Position numbers and translations under genes: made by a program. Shown piece after piece: positions 24,706-33,700 of a DNA stretch of 64,000 bases. Every line of letters starts with the position of its first letter. Position 1 is the first letter of the stretch. The notes below the pieces were generated by a model. That model made no database searches and was not told the origin of the DNA. It was given only the letters and a program-made list of their open reading frames with translations. Source of the stretch: DALYJJ01 sp031969915 (GTDB lineage: Bacteria > Acidobacteriota > Terriglobia > Bryobacterales > Bryobacteraceae); the NCBI GenBank assembly GCA_031969915.1, contig DALYJJ010000001.1, forward strand, positions 39,220-103,219, in the 5' to 3' direction.

Positions 24706-27014
24706 GGCGCTTGCGTCCTCCTCATCTGAAACGGAGTGCTGTTGACCATACCGGCGATGAACGACGAGAACCGGAAACCGTTTCCGCCCGCGTGCGCAAC
24801 GATCCGCCGGACGGCGGGCGCGTCGGAGTGCTCCACTCCGCGGCCCAATGCATAGGTGAGCAGCTTTTCGGTAAACGTGGCGGCAAAGAGCTCGGGCCGC
24901 GCCAGGATCGCCTGCTGCAGGCCCGCGACGCCGTCAAACCGGCTGCCGTCCGGAAGCCCTCCCGACGGGTCGATCGCGCCGCTCTCGTCGCGCGTGCGCC
25001 AGCGGCCCACGGCATCGTAGTTTTCAAACGCGAAGCCCACCGGATCCATCAACGCATGGCAGCCCGCGCACGCCGGGTTCTTGCGGTGCTCGGCGATCCG
25101 CTCGCGAAACGATCGTTCCTTGCCCAGGCTGATGTTTTCCTTGAGCGCGGGCACGGCGGCCGGAGGCGGAGGCGGCGGCAACCCGATGATGTTCTCGAGC
25201 ACCCACTTGCCCCGGATCACGGGCGACGTGCGGTTGGCATACGAGGTCACGGTCAGCACGCTGCCCTGGCGCAGCAGTCCTCCGCGCGGCGTGCCCGGGT
25301 CGAGGACCACGCGCCGGAAGCGGCTTCCGTACACGTTTGGGATGCCGTAGTGCTTCGCCAGGCGCTCATTGACGAACGTGTAATCGGCGCGCAGCAGGTC
25401 GAGGACACTGCGGTCCTCCCGCAGAACGCTCTCAAAGAAGAGTTCCGTCTCGCGCCGGAAGGCCTGCCGGAGGTTGTCGTCGAAGTCCGGGAAGAGCCGC
25501 ATGTCGGGTGCGGCCGAAGCGAGGTTTCGCAGGTAGAGCCACTGCTGCGCGAAGTTCGAGACCAGCGCCTGCGAGCGCGTGTCGGCCAGCATGCGCCGCA
25601 CCTGGCGCTCCAGCACGGCGGGCTGCCGCAACTCGCCCTTTTCCGCGGCGGCGAGCAGTTCTTCGTCCGGGATGCTGCTCCACAGGAAGAAGGAGAGCCG
25701 GGAGGCCAGCTCGAGATCGGAGATGCGGTACGCGGTTCCCGGCGCGGCGCCGGCCGGATCGCGCTCCACCCGGAACAGGAATTCGGGGCTGACCAGAATG
25801 GCGCGCAGTCCCATCTCGACGGCGCCCTCGAAGCCGCGCTGCGCGCGCGTTTCGCGGAAGAAGGCCAGGGGCGCCTGCAGGTCGGCCGCGGCGATCGGCC
25901 GGCGGTAGGCGCGCCGGGCGAGCTCGGAGAAGATGCGCGTCGCGCAGGGGAGTTCTTCGGCCGCGCCCGCGGGGTCGCAGACCAGAATACGGCGCCGGCT
26001 GGGAGTGCTCCCCGCGCCTTGCGCCTCATACGGTCCGTTCACCGTCAACGAGTAGACTGCGGGCTGGATGCGCGGGTGGCGGTCCATGTTGAAGTGCGCC
26101 TGGTAGGGCTGCCGCTCCGTTTCGAGCAGCAGGAAAGGCTTCTGCGGAAACGCCGCCGCCACCAGGTGCGGCCCGGCCTGGACGGCGGCCCGGATCGTCA
26201 GGTGCTTGTCCACGCCGTCGTGGTCGGTCCCCTTCGGCGGCTGCACGGTGAACAGGCGCAGACGCTCGCCGTCCAACAGAAGCTCCACGTCGGCGGGCTC
26301 GCGCAACCCCTCGACGTGCTCGTTGCGGTCGCGCGCCAGCCGGATGACGAACTCGTAGACGGCGTCGGCGGGAAACGTGTAGCGCACCGCCAGTCCGCCG
26401 CGCGTGCCCAGGGGCAGGTCGTCGAAGTGCTGCTCCTGAGTGAGGTCCGGCGGAAGCTGGAAGGTGTCGCCGCCGGGGGAGCGCGCGGGCCGCCCCAACG
26501 CGAGGCGGGCGATCTTCTGCGCGGCGCTCAGATAGCGTTCGAGCAACATCGGCGAGAGCTCACCCACGGTTACGTTGTCGAAGCCGTGGCTCAGCTCGTC
26601 GGAGGGCAGCAGGGCGGAGGCGTCAATATCGAGCGCCAGCAGATCGCGAATCGCGTGGCGGTACTCGGTGCGGTTCAGGCGGCGGAAGGTATCGGTTCGG
26701 CCCGGGTCGGGCGGGCGGCGGTCCAGCGAGGATTCGAGGCCGGTGATCAGCCCCTGGTAGGTCCGCTCGTCGGGACGAGGGAAGCCGGCGGGCGGCATGA
26801 ACCGGCCGCGCAGTTTGCGAACCACTTTTTCCCAGACCGCGGGCTGTTTCGCGGGATCGAGCGCGCCCGCCGGATCGAGAGTCAGATTCGCGTTCTTAAG
26901 CTTTGCGTTATGGCAGGCGACACAGTAGCGCGTAACTACCGCGCGCGGGTCCACCGGCTGCGCCAGAGCGGTGGCGGCGAGCAGCCATACGAAGTGAACC
27001 CAGAGCGTGCGCAT
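24702..27014 (-). CDS. DUF1592/1588/1585 cytochrome-like exported protein
   Basis: 770 residues. A signal peptide (MRTLWVHFVWLLAATALAQ) is followed by a heme c binding motif YCVACH (C31, C34, H35) in a planctomycete-type cytochrome C domain. Then come the modules of this family in the usual order: DUF1587 (about 90-150), DUF1595, DUF1592 (about 440-560), DUF1588 with CAGCHALMDPVGFAFE, and DUF1585 at the end (LLTYALGRGVEH). The second CxxCH (CAGCH) suggests a second heme. The start was set at the signal peptide. The gene is first in the operon with DUF1552 and ankyrin genes and divergent from the YdcF-like gene. Its substrate is unknown. Confidence 0.9.
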   Translation of the reverse strand: MRTLWVHFVWLLAATALAQPVDPRAVVTRYCVACHNAKLKNANLTLDPAGALDPAKQPAVWEKVVRKLRGRFMPPAGFPRPDERTYQGLITGLESSLDRRPPDPGRTDTFRRLNRTEYRHAIRDLLALDIDASALLPSDELSHGFDNVTVGELSPMLLERYLSAAQKIARLALGRPARSPGGDTFQLPPDLTQEQHFDDLPLGTRGGLAVRYTFPADAVYEFVIRLARDRNEHVEGLREPADVELLLDGERLRLFTVQPPKGTDHDGVDKHLTIRAAVQAGPHLVAAAFPQKPFLLLETERQPYQAHFNMDRHPRIQPAVYSLTVNGPYEAQGAGSTPSRRRILVCDPAGAAEELPCATRIFSELARRAYRRPIAAADLQAPLAFFRETRAQRGFEGAVEMGLRAILVSPEFLFRVERDPAGAAPGTAYRISDLELASRLSFFLWSSIPDEELLAAAEKGELRQPAVLERQVRRMLADTRSQALVSNFAQQWLYLRNLASAAPDMRLFPDFDDNLRQAFRRETELFFESVLREDRSVLDLLRADYTFVNERLAKHYGIPNVYGSRFRRVVLDPGTPRGGLLRQGSVLTVTSYANRTSPVIRGKWVLENIIGLPPPPPPAAVPALKENISLGKERSFRERIAEHRKNPACAGCHALMDPVGFAFENYDAVGRWRTRDESGAIDPSGGLPDGSRFDGVAGLQQAILARPELFAATFTEKLLTYALGRGVEHSDAPAVRRIVAHAGGNGFRFSSFIAGMVNSTPFQMRRTQAP

Positions 27015-27047
27015 ACGCGGCGATGCAACGATTGTACCCTTGATGAC

Positions 27048-27728
27048 GTGACGATTACGGCGGAAATTCTCAGCGCGGCCCGCACGATCTGGGACTATCA
27101 TCACGTGCGGCACACGCCGGTTCCGGCGGACGTGATCATCGCGCTGGGGACGAACGATCTCCGCGTGGCCGCGTTCGCGGCACAGCTCTTTCATCAGGGC
27201 TTCGGAAAGCTGCTGGTGTTCACCGGCGGCGTGGCGCACCAGGAGGACTTGCTGGCCACCCCGTGGACGCGCCCCGAAGCCGAGGTGTTCGCGGAAGCCG
27301 CCGCCCGCCTGGGAGTGCCGCGCGACCGAATGCTGCTCGAAACGCGAGCCACCAACACCTCAGAGAACCTGCGCTTCACGCGCGCGCTACTGGAGGAGCG
27401 CGGCGTGTCCGCGCGCAGCGTGGTGATCGCCGTCAAGCCGTTCATGCAGCGGCGCACCTGGGCCACCATGGCCGTCGTGTGGCCGGAGATGCCCGCGACC
27501 GTCGCCTCGGAGACCATGACGCTCGATGAGTACTTCACCGAAGACCTGCCGCCGGAGAAGGTGATCCACATCCTGATGGGCGACCTGCAGCGCGTCTGGG
27601 TCTACGCCGAGCGAGGCTGGTCGGCGCCCCAGACGGTCCCGGTGGAAGTGCGCGCGGCCTATGAAGCGCTCAAGAGCGCCGGGTTCACTTCGCACTTGCT
27701 GCCGGAGGGGCGGCCAGCGCGCGGGTGA
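27048..27728 (+). CDS. YdcF-like DUF218 protein
   Basis: 226 residues starting at GTG 27048; the ATG codons nearby are out of frame. The sequence fits the DUF218/YdcF family: DVIIALGTNDLRVAAFAAQL near the N-terminus, LLVFTGGVAHQEDL, then a TNTSENLRFTRALLEERG helix and VVIAVKPFMQRRTWAT. YdcF of E. coli binds S-adenosylmethionine, and other family members act in envelope metabolism; the reaction here is unknown. No membrane helix is seen, unlike the SanA/ElyC branch, so it is probably cytoplasmic. It overlaps tail to tail by 44 bp with the lipoprotein gene. Confidence 0.75.
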   Translation: MTITAEILSAARTIWDYHHVRHTPVPADVIIALGTNDLRVAAFAAQLFHQGFGKLLVFTGGVAHQEDLLATPWTRPEAEVFAEAAARLGVPRDRMLLETRATNTSENLRFTRALLEERGVSARSVVIAVKPFMQRRTWATMAVVWPEMPATVASETMTLDEYFTEDLPPEKVIHILMGDLQRVWVYAERGWSAPQTVPVEVRAAYEALKSAGFTSHLLPEGRPARG

Positions 27729-28098
27729 AGCTCTGCAACACGGCCGCATCGGCGCAGGCCGGAACCAACAGCAAGGCGCCCCGCTGGAATGGGAGTGTGT
27801 TCTCCTGACGGCGCCATTTCTGCAGCAGCTCGAAGGCTGCCGTCTCCGAACGCATGCGATACACCGTGACCTTGATTTCGCCTGAATACGCGGCTTCCAC
27901 CGCCTCGGCCAGGCCAAGCTGGCGGGCCGTCTCCGGAATCGCGGCAGAGGGAACCGGGGTCAGAGAAACACGGGTCCACGGCCCGGGTGGACCGCCTTCC
28001 CGGCCAGCCAGATGGGCCGGCAGATCGATGCCCTTCTCCGGCGCCCCGCAGGCAGCCAGAAGCAAGGCAAACGCGAAATAACGGCGGCGATCTGGCAT
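27685..28098 (-). CDS. Small predicted lipoprotein
   Basis: 137 residues. The N-terminus MPDRRRYFAFALLLAACGAP is a lipoprotein signal with lipobox LAAC and mature Cys at about residue 17. The mature part has ALGLAEAVEA-like and TVYRMRSETAAFELLQKW segments, which recall a small acidobacterial exported family (possibly DUF6599), but the match is from memory only. The ATG at 28098 puts the lipobox at the right distance; an earlier in-frame start would bury it. The gene is divergent from the isomerase-like gene 26 bp away and overlaps the YdcF-like gene at its 3' end. Confidence 0.6.
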   Translation of the reverse strand: MPDRRRYFAFALLLAACGAPEKGIDLPAHLAGREGGPPGPWTRVSLTPVPSAAIPETARQLGLAEAVEAAYSGEIKVTVYRMRSETAAFELLQKWRRQENTLPFQRGALLLVPACADAAVLQSFTRALAAPPAASAK

Positions 28099-28124
28099 GG
28101 TCGCCCCTATGGTACAACGAGGGG

Positions 28125-29999
28125 GTGCAGCTTTCCCTGTCACACGACTCTCCTTCATCTGAAACCTGTTTTGAACGCTTCCACAAAGACGCGACTCTCC
28201 AGCGGCTGCGCGCGCTGGATATCAAGGCGCAACGCCACGGCCTCCACTCGCTCGACCCCACAAAGAACCGCCTGATCGGCCTGGGGATGGAGTTGGACGG
28301 CGAGAACCGGGTAACCAAGAACAGCTACGGAGTGTTTCACCTGGCGTGGCGGGCCCAGGAGAGCGGGGATTGGGCAGAGCGGCTGACATCGGAAGCGGCG
28401 GAGTTGAGGGCAGCCATCCGCCAGGCGCACGGTACGACGTTGAAGTACGTGGTCTGGGCGGGCATGGGCGGCTCAGCCGAAGACAAGTCCATGTACAACG
28501 CGCTGGGGCTGCTGAAGAAGGGGCCGCGCGTGTATGTGCTCGATTCCACCGATCCGGCGAAGCTCAAGGCGATCCTGGAAGATATCGCCCAGCGGTCGGA
28601 CGGATCGCTCGGCGAGGCGCTGCGGTCCACGCTCGTGGTGGGCATGGCGCTGGGGATGACGTCGTACGAGCCGGTGGTGAACTTACAAAAGCTGGCCGTT
28701 TTGTACGACCGTAACAAGATCGACGGCCGGGCGAACTTCATTTACATGACGCTGCCGGGTTCGCTGCTCGACCAATTCGGGGCGGCGCGCGGTTTCCGCA
28801 AGATCGAGTTACAACTGGACAACGGCAACGCCACCTCCGGGCGCCACAGTTCACCCTTGACCCGAGGCAGCCTGGTTCCCCTGGCGCTGGCCGGCGCCGA
28901 CCTGCGGCGCTGGGTCCAGGGAACGCTGCTCAACGAGCAGAATGTGAACGACGCGTGGCGGCTGGCTGCGTTCCTCCATGCGCAGGGCGTTGCCGGACGC
29001 GACAAAGTCACCTTGCTGTTGCCCAAGTGGATGGCCGGGGCGGGATTGTGGACGAAGCAGGATTTCGAGGAGAGCCTGGGCAAGAGCGAGGCCATCGGCA
29101 TCAAGATCGTCATCGATGAGCGCCCCAAGCTGGCTAACTACTTCCCGCCGCGCGAGCAGCGGCAGGACCGGGTGTTTCTGGCGGTCCAGGAAAAGGGCGC
29201 CGCCAACGACGACGCAATCAAGGTGCGGCGGGCGGGCTACCCAATCGCCACTCTGACTCTGCCCAAGGACTCGCCGCTCTCCCGGTACATGCAGTTCATC
29301 CATTACGCGGTGTTCGGGATCGGTTACTTGCGCGGCATGAATTTTGTTACTCAGCCCGGCGTCGAGTTGTATAAGTCCATTACGAACAAGTTATTCGAAG
29401 AGGCGCAGCAGGTGGGCGGCGTCGAGAAGACCGAGCAGTGGCAGCGTTGGAGGGGAAGCCAGCGCCAGATCAAGTGGCAGGGAGGCGTGACCCTGAATCT
29501 AAGCGCGATTCCCGGCGCGGCGTGGAGTTCGGCCTCCGCGGCCGAGGTCTACGGAATGCTGCTGCGGTCCTACGCGGACACGCGCGAGATGGAGTATGGC
29601 GAGCTGACGTTCTTTGGAGACATGCGCTATGCCGCGCGAGGGCGTGCGGTGCGGAAGTCGCTCGACCGGGCGGCTGAAGGACTGTTCCGATCCTCGCTGC
29701 GGATGCCGGTGGACGTGTATGAAGGCCCGGCCATGAATCATTCCTACCACGAGATGGTCATCGGCCACGGCAAGTGCCTCTCGACGGTGCTGCTCTCGGA
29801 GAAAGCGGAGAAACTTCCGGCCGCCGATTACACCGCCGATTACCATCGGGCGCAGTTCCTGGCGACACAGATGGCCCTGGAGCAGCGGGGCCGCCCCGTG
29901 GTTTCGCTGACCTTGCGAGACCTGGAAGCGCCCACGCTCGCCGCGCTCGATTCGTTCTTTAAGGAAGCCGCCAAGACGGCCAAGCGAAGGGGAGTGTAA
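28125..29999 (+). CDS. Glucose-6-phosphate isomerase-like SIS-fold protein
   Basis: 624 residues from GTG 28125, which is the first start past the divergent lipoprotein gene; its ribosome site is crowded (GAGGGG directly before it), so the start is tentative. The segment VVWAGMGGSAEDKSMYNALG and the later VYVLDSTDPAKLKAIL fit the sugar-isomerase SIS fold, and the later body resembles the isomerase half of transaldolase/phosphoglucose isomerase fusions (QFIHYAVFGIGYLRGMNFVT). The usual GGRYS-type isomerase signature is not clear. It may be a divergent glucose-6-phosphate isomerase of glycolysis, or a relative with another sugar phosphate. No transaldolase part is present. Confidence 0.55.
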   Translation: MQLSLSHDSPSSETCFERFHKDATLQRLRALDIKAQRHGLHSLDPTKNRLIGLGMELDGENRVTKNSYGVFHLAWRAQESGDWAERLTSEAAELRAAIRQAHGTTLKYVVWAGMGGSAEDKSMYNALGLLKKGPRVYVLDSTDPAKLKAILEDIAQRSDGSLGEALRSTLVVGMALGMTSYEPVVNLQKLAVLYDRNKIDGRANFIYMTLPGSLLDQFGAARGFRKIELQLDNGNATSGRHSSPLTRGSLVPLALAGADLRRWVQGTLLNEQNVNDAWRLAAFLHAQGVAGRDKVTLLLPKWMAGAGLWTKQDFEESLGKSEAIGIKIVIDERPKLANYFPPREQRQDRVFLAVQEKGAANDDAIKVRRAGYPIATLTLPKDSPLSRYMQFIHYAVFGIGYLRGMNFVTQPGVELYKSITNKLFEEAQQVGGVEKTEQWQRWRGSQRQIKWQGGVTLNLSAIPGAAWSSASAAEVYGMLLRSYADTREMEYGELTFFGDMRYAARGRAVRKSLDRAAEGLFRSSLRMPVDVYEGPAMNHSYHEMVIGHGKCLSTVLLSEKAEKLPAADYTADYHRAQFLATQMALEQRGRPVVSLTLRDLEAPTLAALDSFFKEAAKTAKRRGV

Positions 30000-30007
30000 G
30001 AACCGGA

Positions 30008-30145
30008 ATGGCGAAGCTAAGACCGGCGCGGGCGAAGAAGAAAGCGCCGCAGCAGCCCGGGGCGATTTCCTGTGTCATCTTGATCGTGCTCGGATTCGCG
30101 GCGGTGGGACTCTTGCTGTATTCGGTTCTGAGTTCATCGAAGTGA
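30008..30145 (+). CDS. 45-residue single-helix membrane protein
   Basis: Small frame of 46 codons that starts 8 bp after the isomerase-like stop and ends with TGA sharing 4 bp with an in-frame GTG of rph. It has a basic, soluble N-terminus (MAKLRPARAKKKAPQQ) and one hydrophobic helix (CVILIVLGFAAVGLLLYSVL). The positive-inside rule predicts the N-terminus in the cytoplasm. No family is recognised. Its position between two real genes and its good topology support it; the function is unknown. Confidence 0.55.
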   Translation: MAKLRPARAKKKAPQQPGAISCVILIVLGFAAVGLLLYSVLSSSK

Positions 30146-30150
30146 CATCC

Positions 30151-30870
30151 ATGAGAAACGACCAGAGGGCGGCGGACCAGATGCGGCCGGTCCGGCTTAC
30201 GCCGGATTACATCGTTACGGCCGAGGGATCGGTGGTGATCGAGGTCGGCAACACGCGCGTGCTCTGCGCGGCGACGGTGGAGGATTCCGTTCCCTCGTTC
30301 CTTCGCAATGCAGGCAAGGGCTGGGTCACCGCGGAGTACGCCATGCTGCCGCGGGCGACGGCCACTCGTACGCCTCGCGAGGTCAACAAGGGGAAGCCAT
30401 CGGGGCGGACTCAGGAAATCCAGCGGCTGATCGGCCGGTCCTTGCGGGCGGTGGTCGACCTGGAGGCTCTCGGCGAGCGCAGCGTGATTGTCGACTGCGA
30501 CGTCCTGCAGGCGGATGGGGGCACGCGCACCGCGTCCGTGACCGGAGCCTATGTGGCCCTGGCGATCGCGGTGAAGAAGTTACTCAAATTCGGAACGCTG
30601 AAGAAAGACCCGCTGCGCGACTTTGTAGCCGCAACCAGCGTCGGAATGGTGAAGGGCGCCGCGGTGCTCGATCTGAACTATGAGGAAGACTCCAAGGCGG
30701 AAGTCGACATGAACCTGGTGATGACCGGGGCCGGCCGCTTCGTGGAGCTGCAATCGACCGCGGAACAGGCGGCCTTCGACGACGGGCAACTGGCCGGGAT
30801 GATCGCCCTGGGAAAGAAAGGGATCGGGGAGTTAGTCGCCTTGCAGCGAGAGGTGCTGGCCGGCCGATGA
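30151..30870 (+). CDS. rph: Ribonuclease PH
   Basis: 239 residues. RNase PH trims the 3' end of tRNA precursors by phosphorolysis in the cytoplasm. The sequence shows the family core: VLCAATVEDSVPSFL, GWVTAEYAMLPRATATRTPR, GRTQEIQRLIGRSLRAVVD, DCDVLQADGGTRTASVTGA and a conserved C-terminus. The ATG at 30151 aligns with the start of E. coli RNase PH; a GTG at 30142 overlapping the small upstream gene would add three residues. The stop overlaps the rdgB start as ATGA (30867-30870), the usual rph-rdgB pairing. Confidence 0.97.
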   Translation: MRNDQRAADQMRPVRLTPDYIVTAEGSVVIEVGNTRVLCAATVEDSVPSFLRNAGKGWVTAEYAMLPRATATRTPREVNKGKPSGRTQEIQRLIGRSLRAVVDLEALGERSVIVDCDVLQADGGTRTASVTGAYVALAIAVKKLLKFGTLKKDPLRDFVAATSVGMVKGAAVLDLNYEEDSKAEVDMNLVMTGAGRFVELQSTAEQAAFDDGQLAGMIALGKKGIGELVALQREVLAGR

Positions 30871-31454
30871 CCCTGTTCTGCGCCACTTCCAACCCCGGCA
30901 AGCGGCGGGAGTTCCAACTGGCGGGCGCGGCCTTCGGCATCGAAGTGCTGACCATTCCGCAGCTCAACGAAATGGGTGTGGCGCCGGAGACGGGCGAGAC
31001 GTTCGAGGCCAACGCCGCGGAGAAGGCGCTGTACTACGCCGCCCGCACCGGCGGCTACGTCTTTGTGGACGATTCGGGCTTGGAAGTGGACGCACTGGGC
31101 GGCGAGCCCGGCGTGTATTCGGCGCGGTACGCCGGTGAGGGCGCCACCGACGCCATGAACAACGCTCTGCTCCTTGAACGCCTACAGGGCGTCCGGAAAC
31201 GGGCGGCGCGCTTCGTATGCGTCATCGCTCTGGCGCGCGGGGAGCGAATCACCGGACTCTTTCGAGGCGAGGTGCAGGGCGCGATCGTGGAGGCGCCCCG
31301 CGGCGCGCAGGGCTTCGGATACGATCCCCTGTTCTACTACCCTGGGTTCGATTGCACGTTTGGCGAAGTGGACGCGGAGAGGAAGATGACCGTCAGCCAC
31401 CGCGGGCGCGCGCTCGAACAGCTATTTCGCTTTGCGGTAACGCTTCCAGACTAA
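30867..31454 (+). CDS. rdgB: XTP/dITP diphosphatase (RdgB/HAM1)
   Basis: 195 residues. The enzyme hydrolyses non-canonical purine triphosphates (XTP, dITP) to keep them out of DNA and RNA. Diagnostic motifs are present: ATSNPGKRREF at the N-terminus, ETGETFEANAAEKA, VFVDDSGLEVDALGGEPGVY and GFGYDPLF, ending with the SHRGRA segment. It starts by ATGA overlap with rph, so the two are coupled. It converges with the nudix gene and overlaps it by 33 bp (31422-31454); each end still codes for its own protein. Confidence 0.97.
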   Translation: MTLFCATSNPGKRREFQLAGAAFGIEVLTIPQLNEMGVAPETGETFEANAAEKALYYAARTGGYVFVDDSGLEVDALGGEPGVYSARYAGEGATDAMNNALLLERLQGVRKRAARFVCVIALARGERITGLFRGEVQGAIVEAPRGAQGFGYDPLFYYPGFDCTFGEVDAERKMTVSHRGRALEQLFRFAVTLPD

Positions 31455-31949
31455 GAACCCGATGATCGTCTTGCCGTCTGCGATCTTACCGGCGGCGATC
31501 AGCTTGTCGAGTTCCTTTGCCTTGAACCAGCGCTTTTCGATCCGTTCGTCGTCCATCGGCTGCGCTTCGCCTTCGGTGAGGCCGGTGGCCAGGTAAATGG
31601 TCATCTTCTCGCCCACGTAGCCAGGGCTGGGATAGAATTCCGTCAGTTTCTTCCAACTCCGGGCGCGATATCCGGTCTCTTCCGCCAGTTCGCGCCTGGC
31701 CGCCGCGAGCGGCTTCTCGCCCGGGTCCAGCCGGCCGGCGGGAAGCTCCCACAGATACTGGCGCGCCGGGAGCCGGTACTGTTTCACCAAGAGAATTCGC
31801 TTGCGGCCGTCCACCGCCATCATCACCGCCGAGCCCCCGTGCTGGACGATGATCCGCCGGATCTCAAAGCCGTCCGGCTCGAGGGCGTGATCTTCGGTGA
31901 CCCGAAAAATAGGGCTGGCGAGCCGTTCCTCGGAGGAGATCAGTTTCAT
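31422..31949 (-). CDS. Nudix hydrolase, ADP-ribose pyrophosphatase type
   Basis: 175 residues. The complete Nudix box reads G-RLDPG-E, seven residues, REL-A-EETGY, with the metal-binding Glu residues intact. The N-terminal SSEERLASPIFRVTEDH and the VAVIM-like strand before the box (VMMAVDGRKRILLVKQYRLP) match the ADP-ribose pyrophosphatase branch, which clears free ADP-ribose. The ATG is 5 bp after the polX stop, so it is the last gene of the minus-strand set with CDF and PolX. Confidence 0.88.
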   Translation of the reverse strand: MKLISSEERLASPIFRVTEDHALEPDGFEIRRIIVQHGGSAVMMAVDGRKRILLVKQYRLPARQYLWELPAGRLDPGEKPLAAARRELAEETGYRARSWKKLTEFYPSPGYVGEKMTIYLATGLTEGEAQPMDDERIEKRWFKAKELDKLIAAGKIADGKTIIGFLVWKRYRKAK

Positions 31950-31954
31950 GGTTA

Positions 31955-33691
31955 TCAGTTCGTTCCGGCTCCGATGAGTCCGGCGAAATCCGCCGCGGAC
32001 CGGGTATTCATGATATCGGAAGCCTCCAGCCAGCCGCGCCGGGCCATGGTGACCCCGTAGCGCATGTTGAGTAAGTGCTTAGGGTGGTGGGCGTCGGTCG
32101 AGATCACGAACTTACAGCCCTTGCTCTTGGCGCGGCGGAGAAGCTGGTGATTCAGGTCAAGGCGCTCGGGGCTGGCGTTCACTTCGAGCCAGACGTTGCG
32201 CCGCGCGGCCTCGGTGGCGATGCGATCGAAGTCGAAGGGAAATGGGTCGCGATGGAGTAGCACGCGGCCGGTGGGGTGGCCCAGGGCGCGAAGGTTGGGG
32301 CTCTCCAGCGCGCGAAGGAGCCGCTCCGTCATCTCCGCGTCTTCCATATTCATGTAGCTGTGGACGCTCCCGATCACGAAGTCCAACTCCGCGAGGGCGT
32401 CCTCGGAAAGGTCCATCGCCCCGTCCCGCTTGATGTCGCATTCCAGGCCGGAGAAGACGCGCAGCGGGAACGCACCGGAGCGGTTCAGGTCCCGGACGCG
32501 GGCGGCGAAGGCGACGGCGCGATGCTCGTCCAGGCCGTTCGCCATGGCCAGGGACTTGGAATGGTCGGTCACCGCGATGTACTCGTAGCCGAGGGCCGCC
32601 GCGGCTTCGGCCATCTCCTCCAGCGTGGCGCGGCCGTCGGTTTCGCGGGTGTGCATGTGGAGGTCGCCGCGAATCGCCGGCGGTTCGATCAACTGCGGAA
32701 GCCGCCAGGCCTCGGCGGCCTCGATCTCGCCCGAATTCTCACGAAGCTCGGGAGGAATCCAGGCCAGGCCGAGCGTCTCGTAAATCTCCTCCTCCGTGCG
32801 GCTCGCGGCCACGGACTGATCGTCCAGCCGGGTGAGTCCGTATTCGTTCAGCGTGAAACCCAACTTCAGCGCGCGGGTGCGGAGAACGACGTTGTGCTCC
32901 TTGCTGCCGGTGAAGTACTGCATCGCCGCGCCGAAACTCGCGGCGGGAAGGGCCCGCACGTCCACCTGGATTCCTTCGAGGCCGAACCGCGCGCTGGCCT
33001 TGTTTTCGCCGCGCGCGAGGACATCGCCGATCTTGGCATGGGCGGTGAAGTGCTCGAGGACCGCGCCGGCGTTGGGGCCGGTTACCAGAATGTCGAGATC
33101 GCCGACCGTTTCCTTGCCCCTGCGAAAGCTGCCCGCCGGCGTGATGCGGTCGATGCCGGGAAGTTGGGCGAAATACTCGGTAAGTTCGGTGGCCGCGGCG
33201 TCGGCGAAGGAGAGTAAGTAGCGTCCGGCGGACTTCCGGTACTGGCTAATCGCCTTGAGCACTTTCTCTTCGAGCTTTGCGCCCATCCGCGGAAGGGTGC
33301 GGAGTTTCTGTTCGCGGCAGATTTTCTCCAGCCCGTCAATGGTGGAAACGCGGAAGTGCTCGAACAGGAGAGCGATGCTTTTGGGGCCGAGGCCGGGAAT
33401 CTTGAGCAGTTCAAGGGCGGTGGGCGGGTATCGCTCGAGCATCTCGTCGCGGCGCTGGAAGGATCCGCGCTCGGCGATTTCCGCGAGTACCGCGGCAAGG
33501 CCCTTGCCGATGCCCGGTATGCCGGTAACCGAGCGCTCGGGATCCTTCAGGATGTCGAGCACCGGCTCCGGCCATCCGTCGATCGCCGAGGCCGCGTTGC
33601 GATACGAGCGAATGCGGAAGCCGTCTTCGGCGGCGATCTCCATCAGGTCGGCGGTTTCCGAAAGAAGGCGGGCCAGGTCGCGGTTTTGCAT
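31955..33691 (-). CDS. polX: DNA polymerase/3'-5' exonuclease PolX
   Basis: 578 residues, the usual length for bacterial PolX, a family X DNA repair polymerase with gap-filling and exonuclease activity. The N-terminal helix-hairpin-helix region (VTGIPGIGKGLAAVLAEIAE; LKIPGLGPKSIALLF) is followed by the polymerase palm with GSFRRGKETVGDLDIL, which holds the metal-binding Asp pair. A C-terminal PHP domain (GDLHMHTRETDGRATLEEM; VTDHSKSLAMANGLDEHR) supplies the metal-dependent nuclease. The stop is followed after 5 bp by the nudix gene. The start is ATG, 9 bp after the CDF stop. Confidence 0.96.
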   Translation of the reverse strand: MQNRDLARLLSETADLMEIAAEDGFRIRSYRNAASAIDGWPEPVLDILKDPERSVTGIPGIGKGLAAVLAEIAERGSFQRRDEMLERYPPTALELLKIPGLGPKSIALLFEHFRVSTIDGLEKICREQKLRTLPRMGAKLEEKVLKAISQYRKSAGRYLLSFADAAATELTEYFAQLPGIDRITPAGSFRRGKETVGDLDILVTGPNAGAVLEHFTAHAKIGDVLARGENKASARFGLEGIQVDVRALPAASFGAAMQYFTGSKEHNVVLRTRALKLGFTLNEYGLTRLDDQSVAASRTEEEIYETLGLAWIPPELRENSGEIEAAEAWRLPQLIEPPAIRGDLHMHTRETDGRATLEEMAEAAAALGYEYIAVTDHSKSLAMANGLDEHRAVAFAARVRDLNRSGAFPLRVFSGLECDIKRDGAMDLSEDALAELDFVIGSVHSYMNMEDAEMTERLLRALESPNLRALGHPTGRVLLHRDPFPFDFDRIATEAARRNVWLEVNASPERLDLNHQLLRRAKSKGCKFVISTDAHHPKHLLNMRYGVTMARRGWLEASDIMNTRSAADFAGLIGAGTN

Positions 33692-33700
33692 GGCGGTTGA

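Noticed and set aside
24711..27047. Plus-strand frame running into the YdcF-like gene
   Set aside because: Only the last 226 codons are real; the rest is the shadow of the DUF1592 gene.
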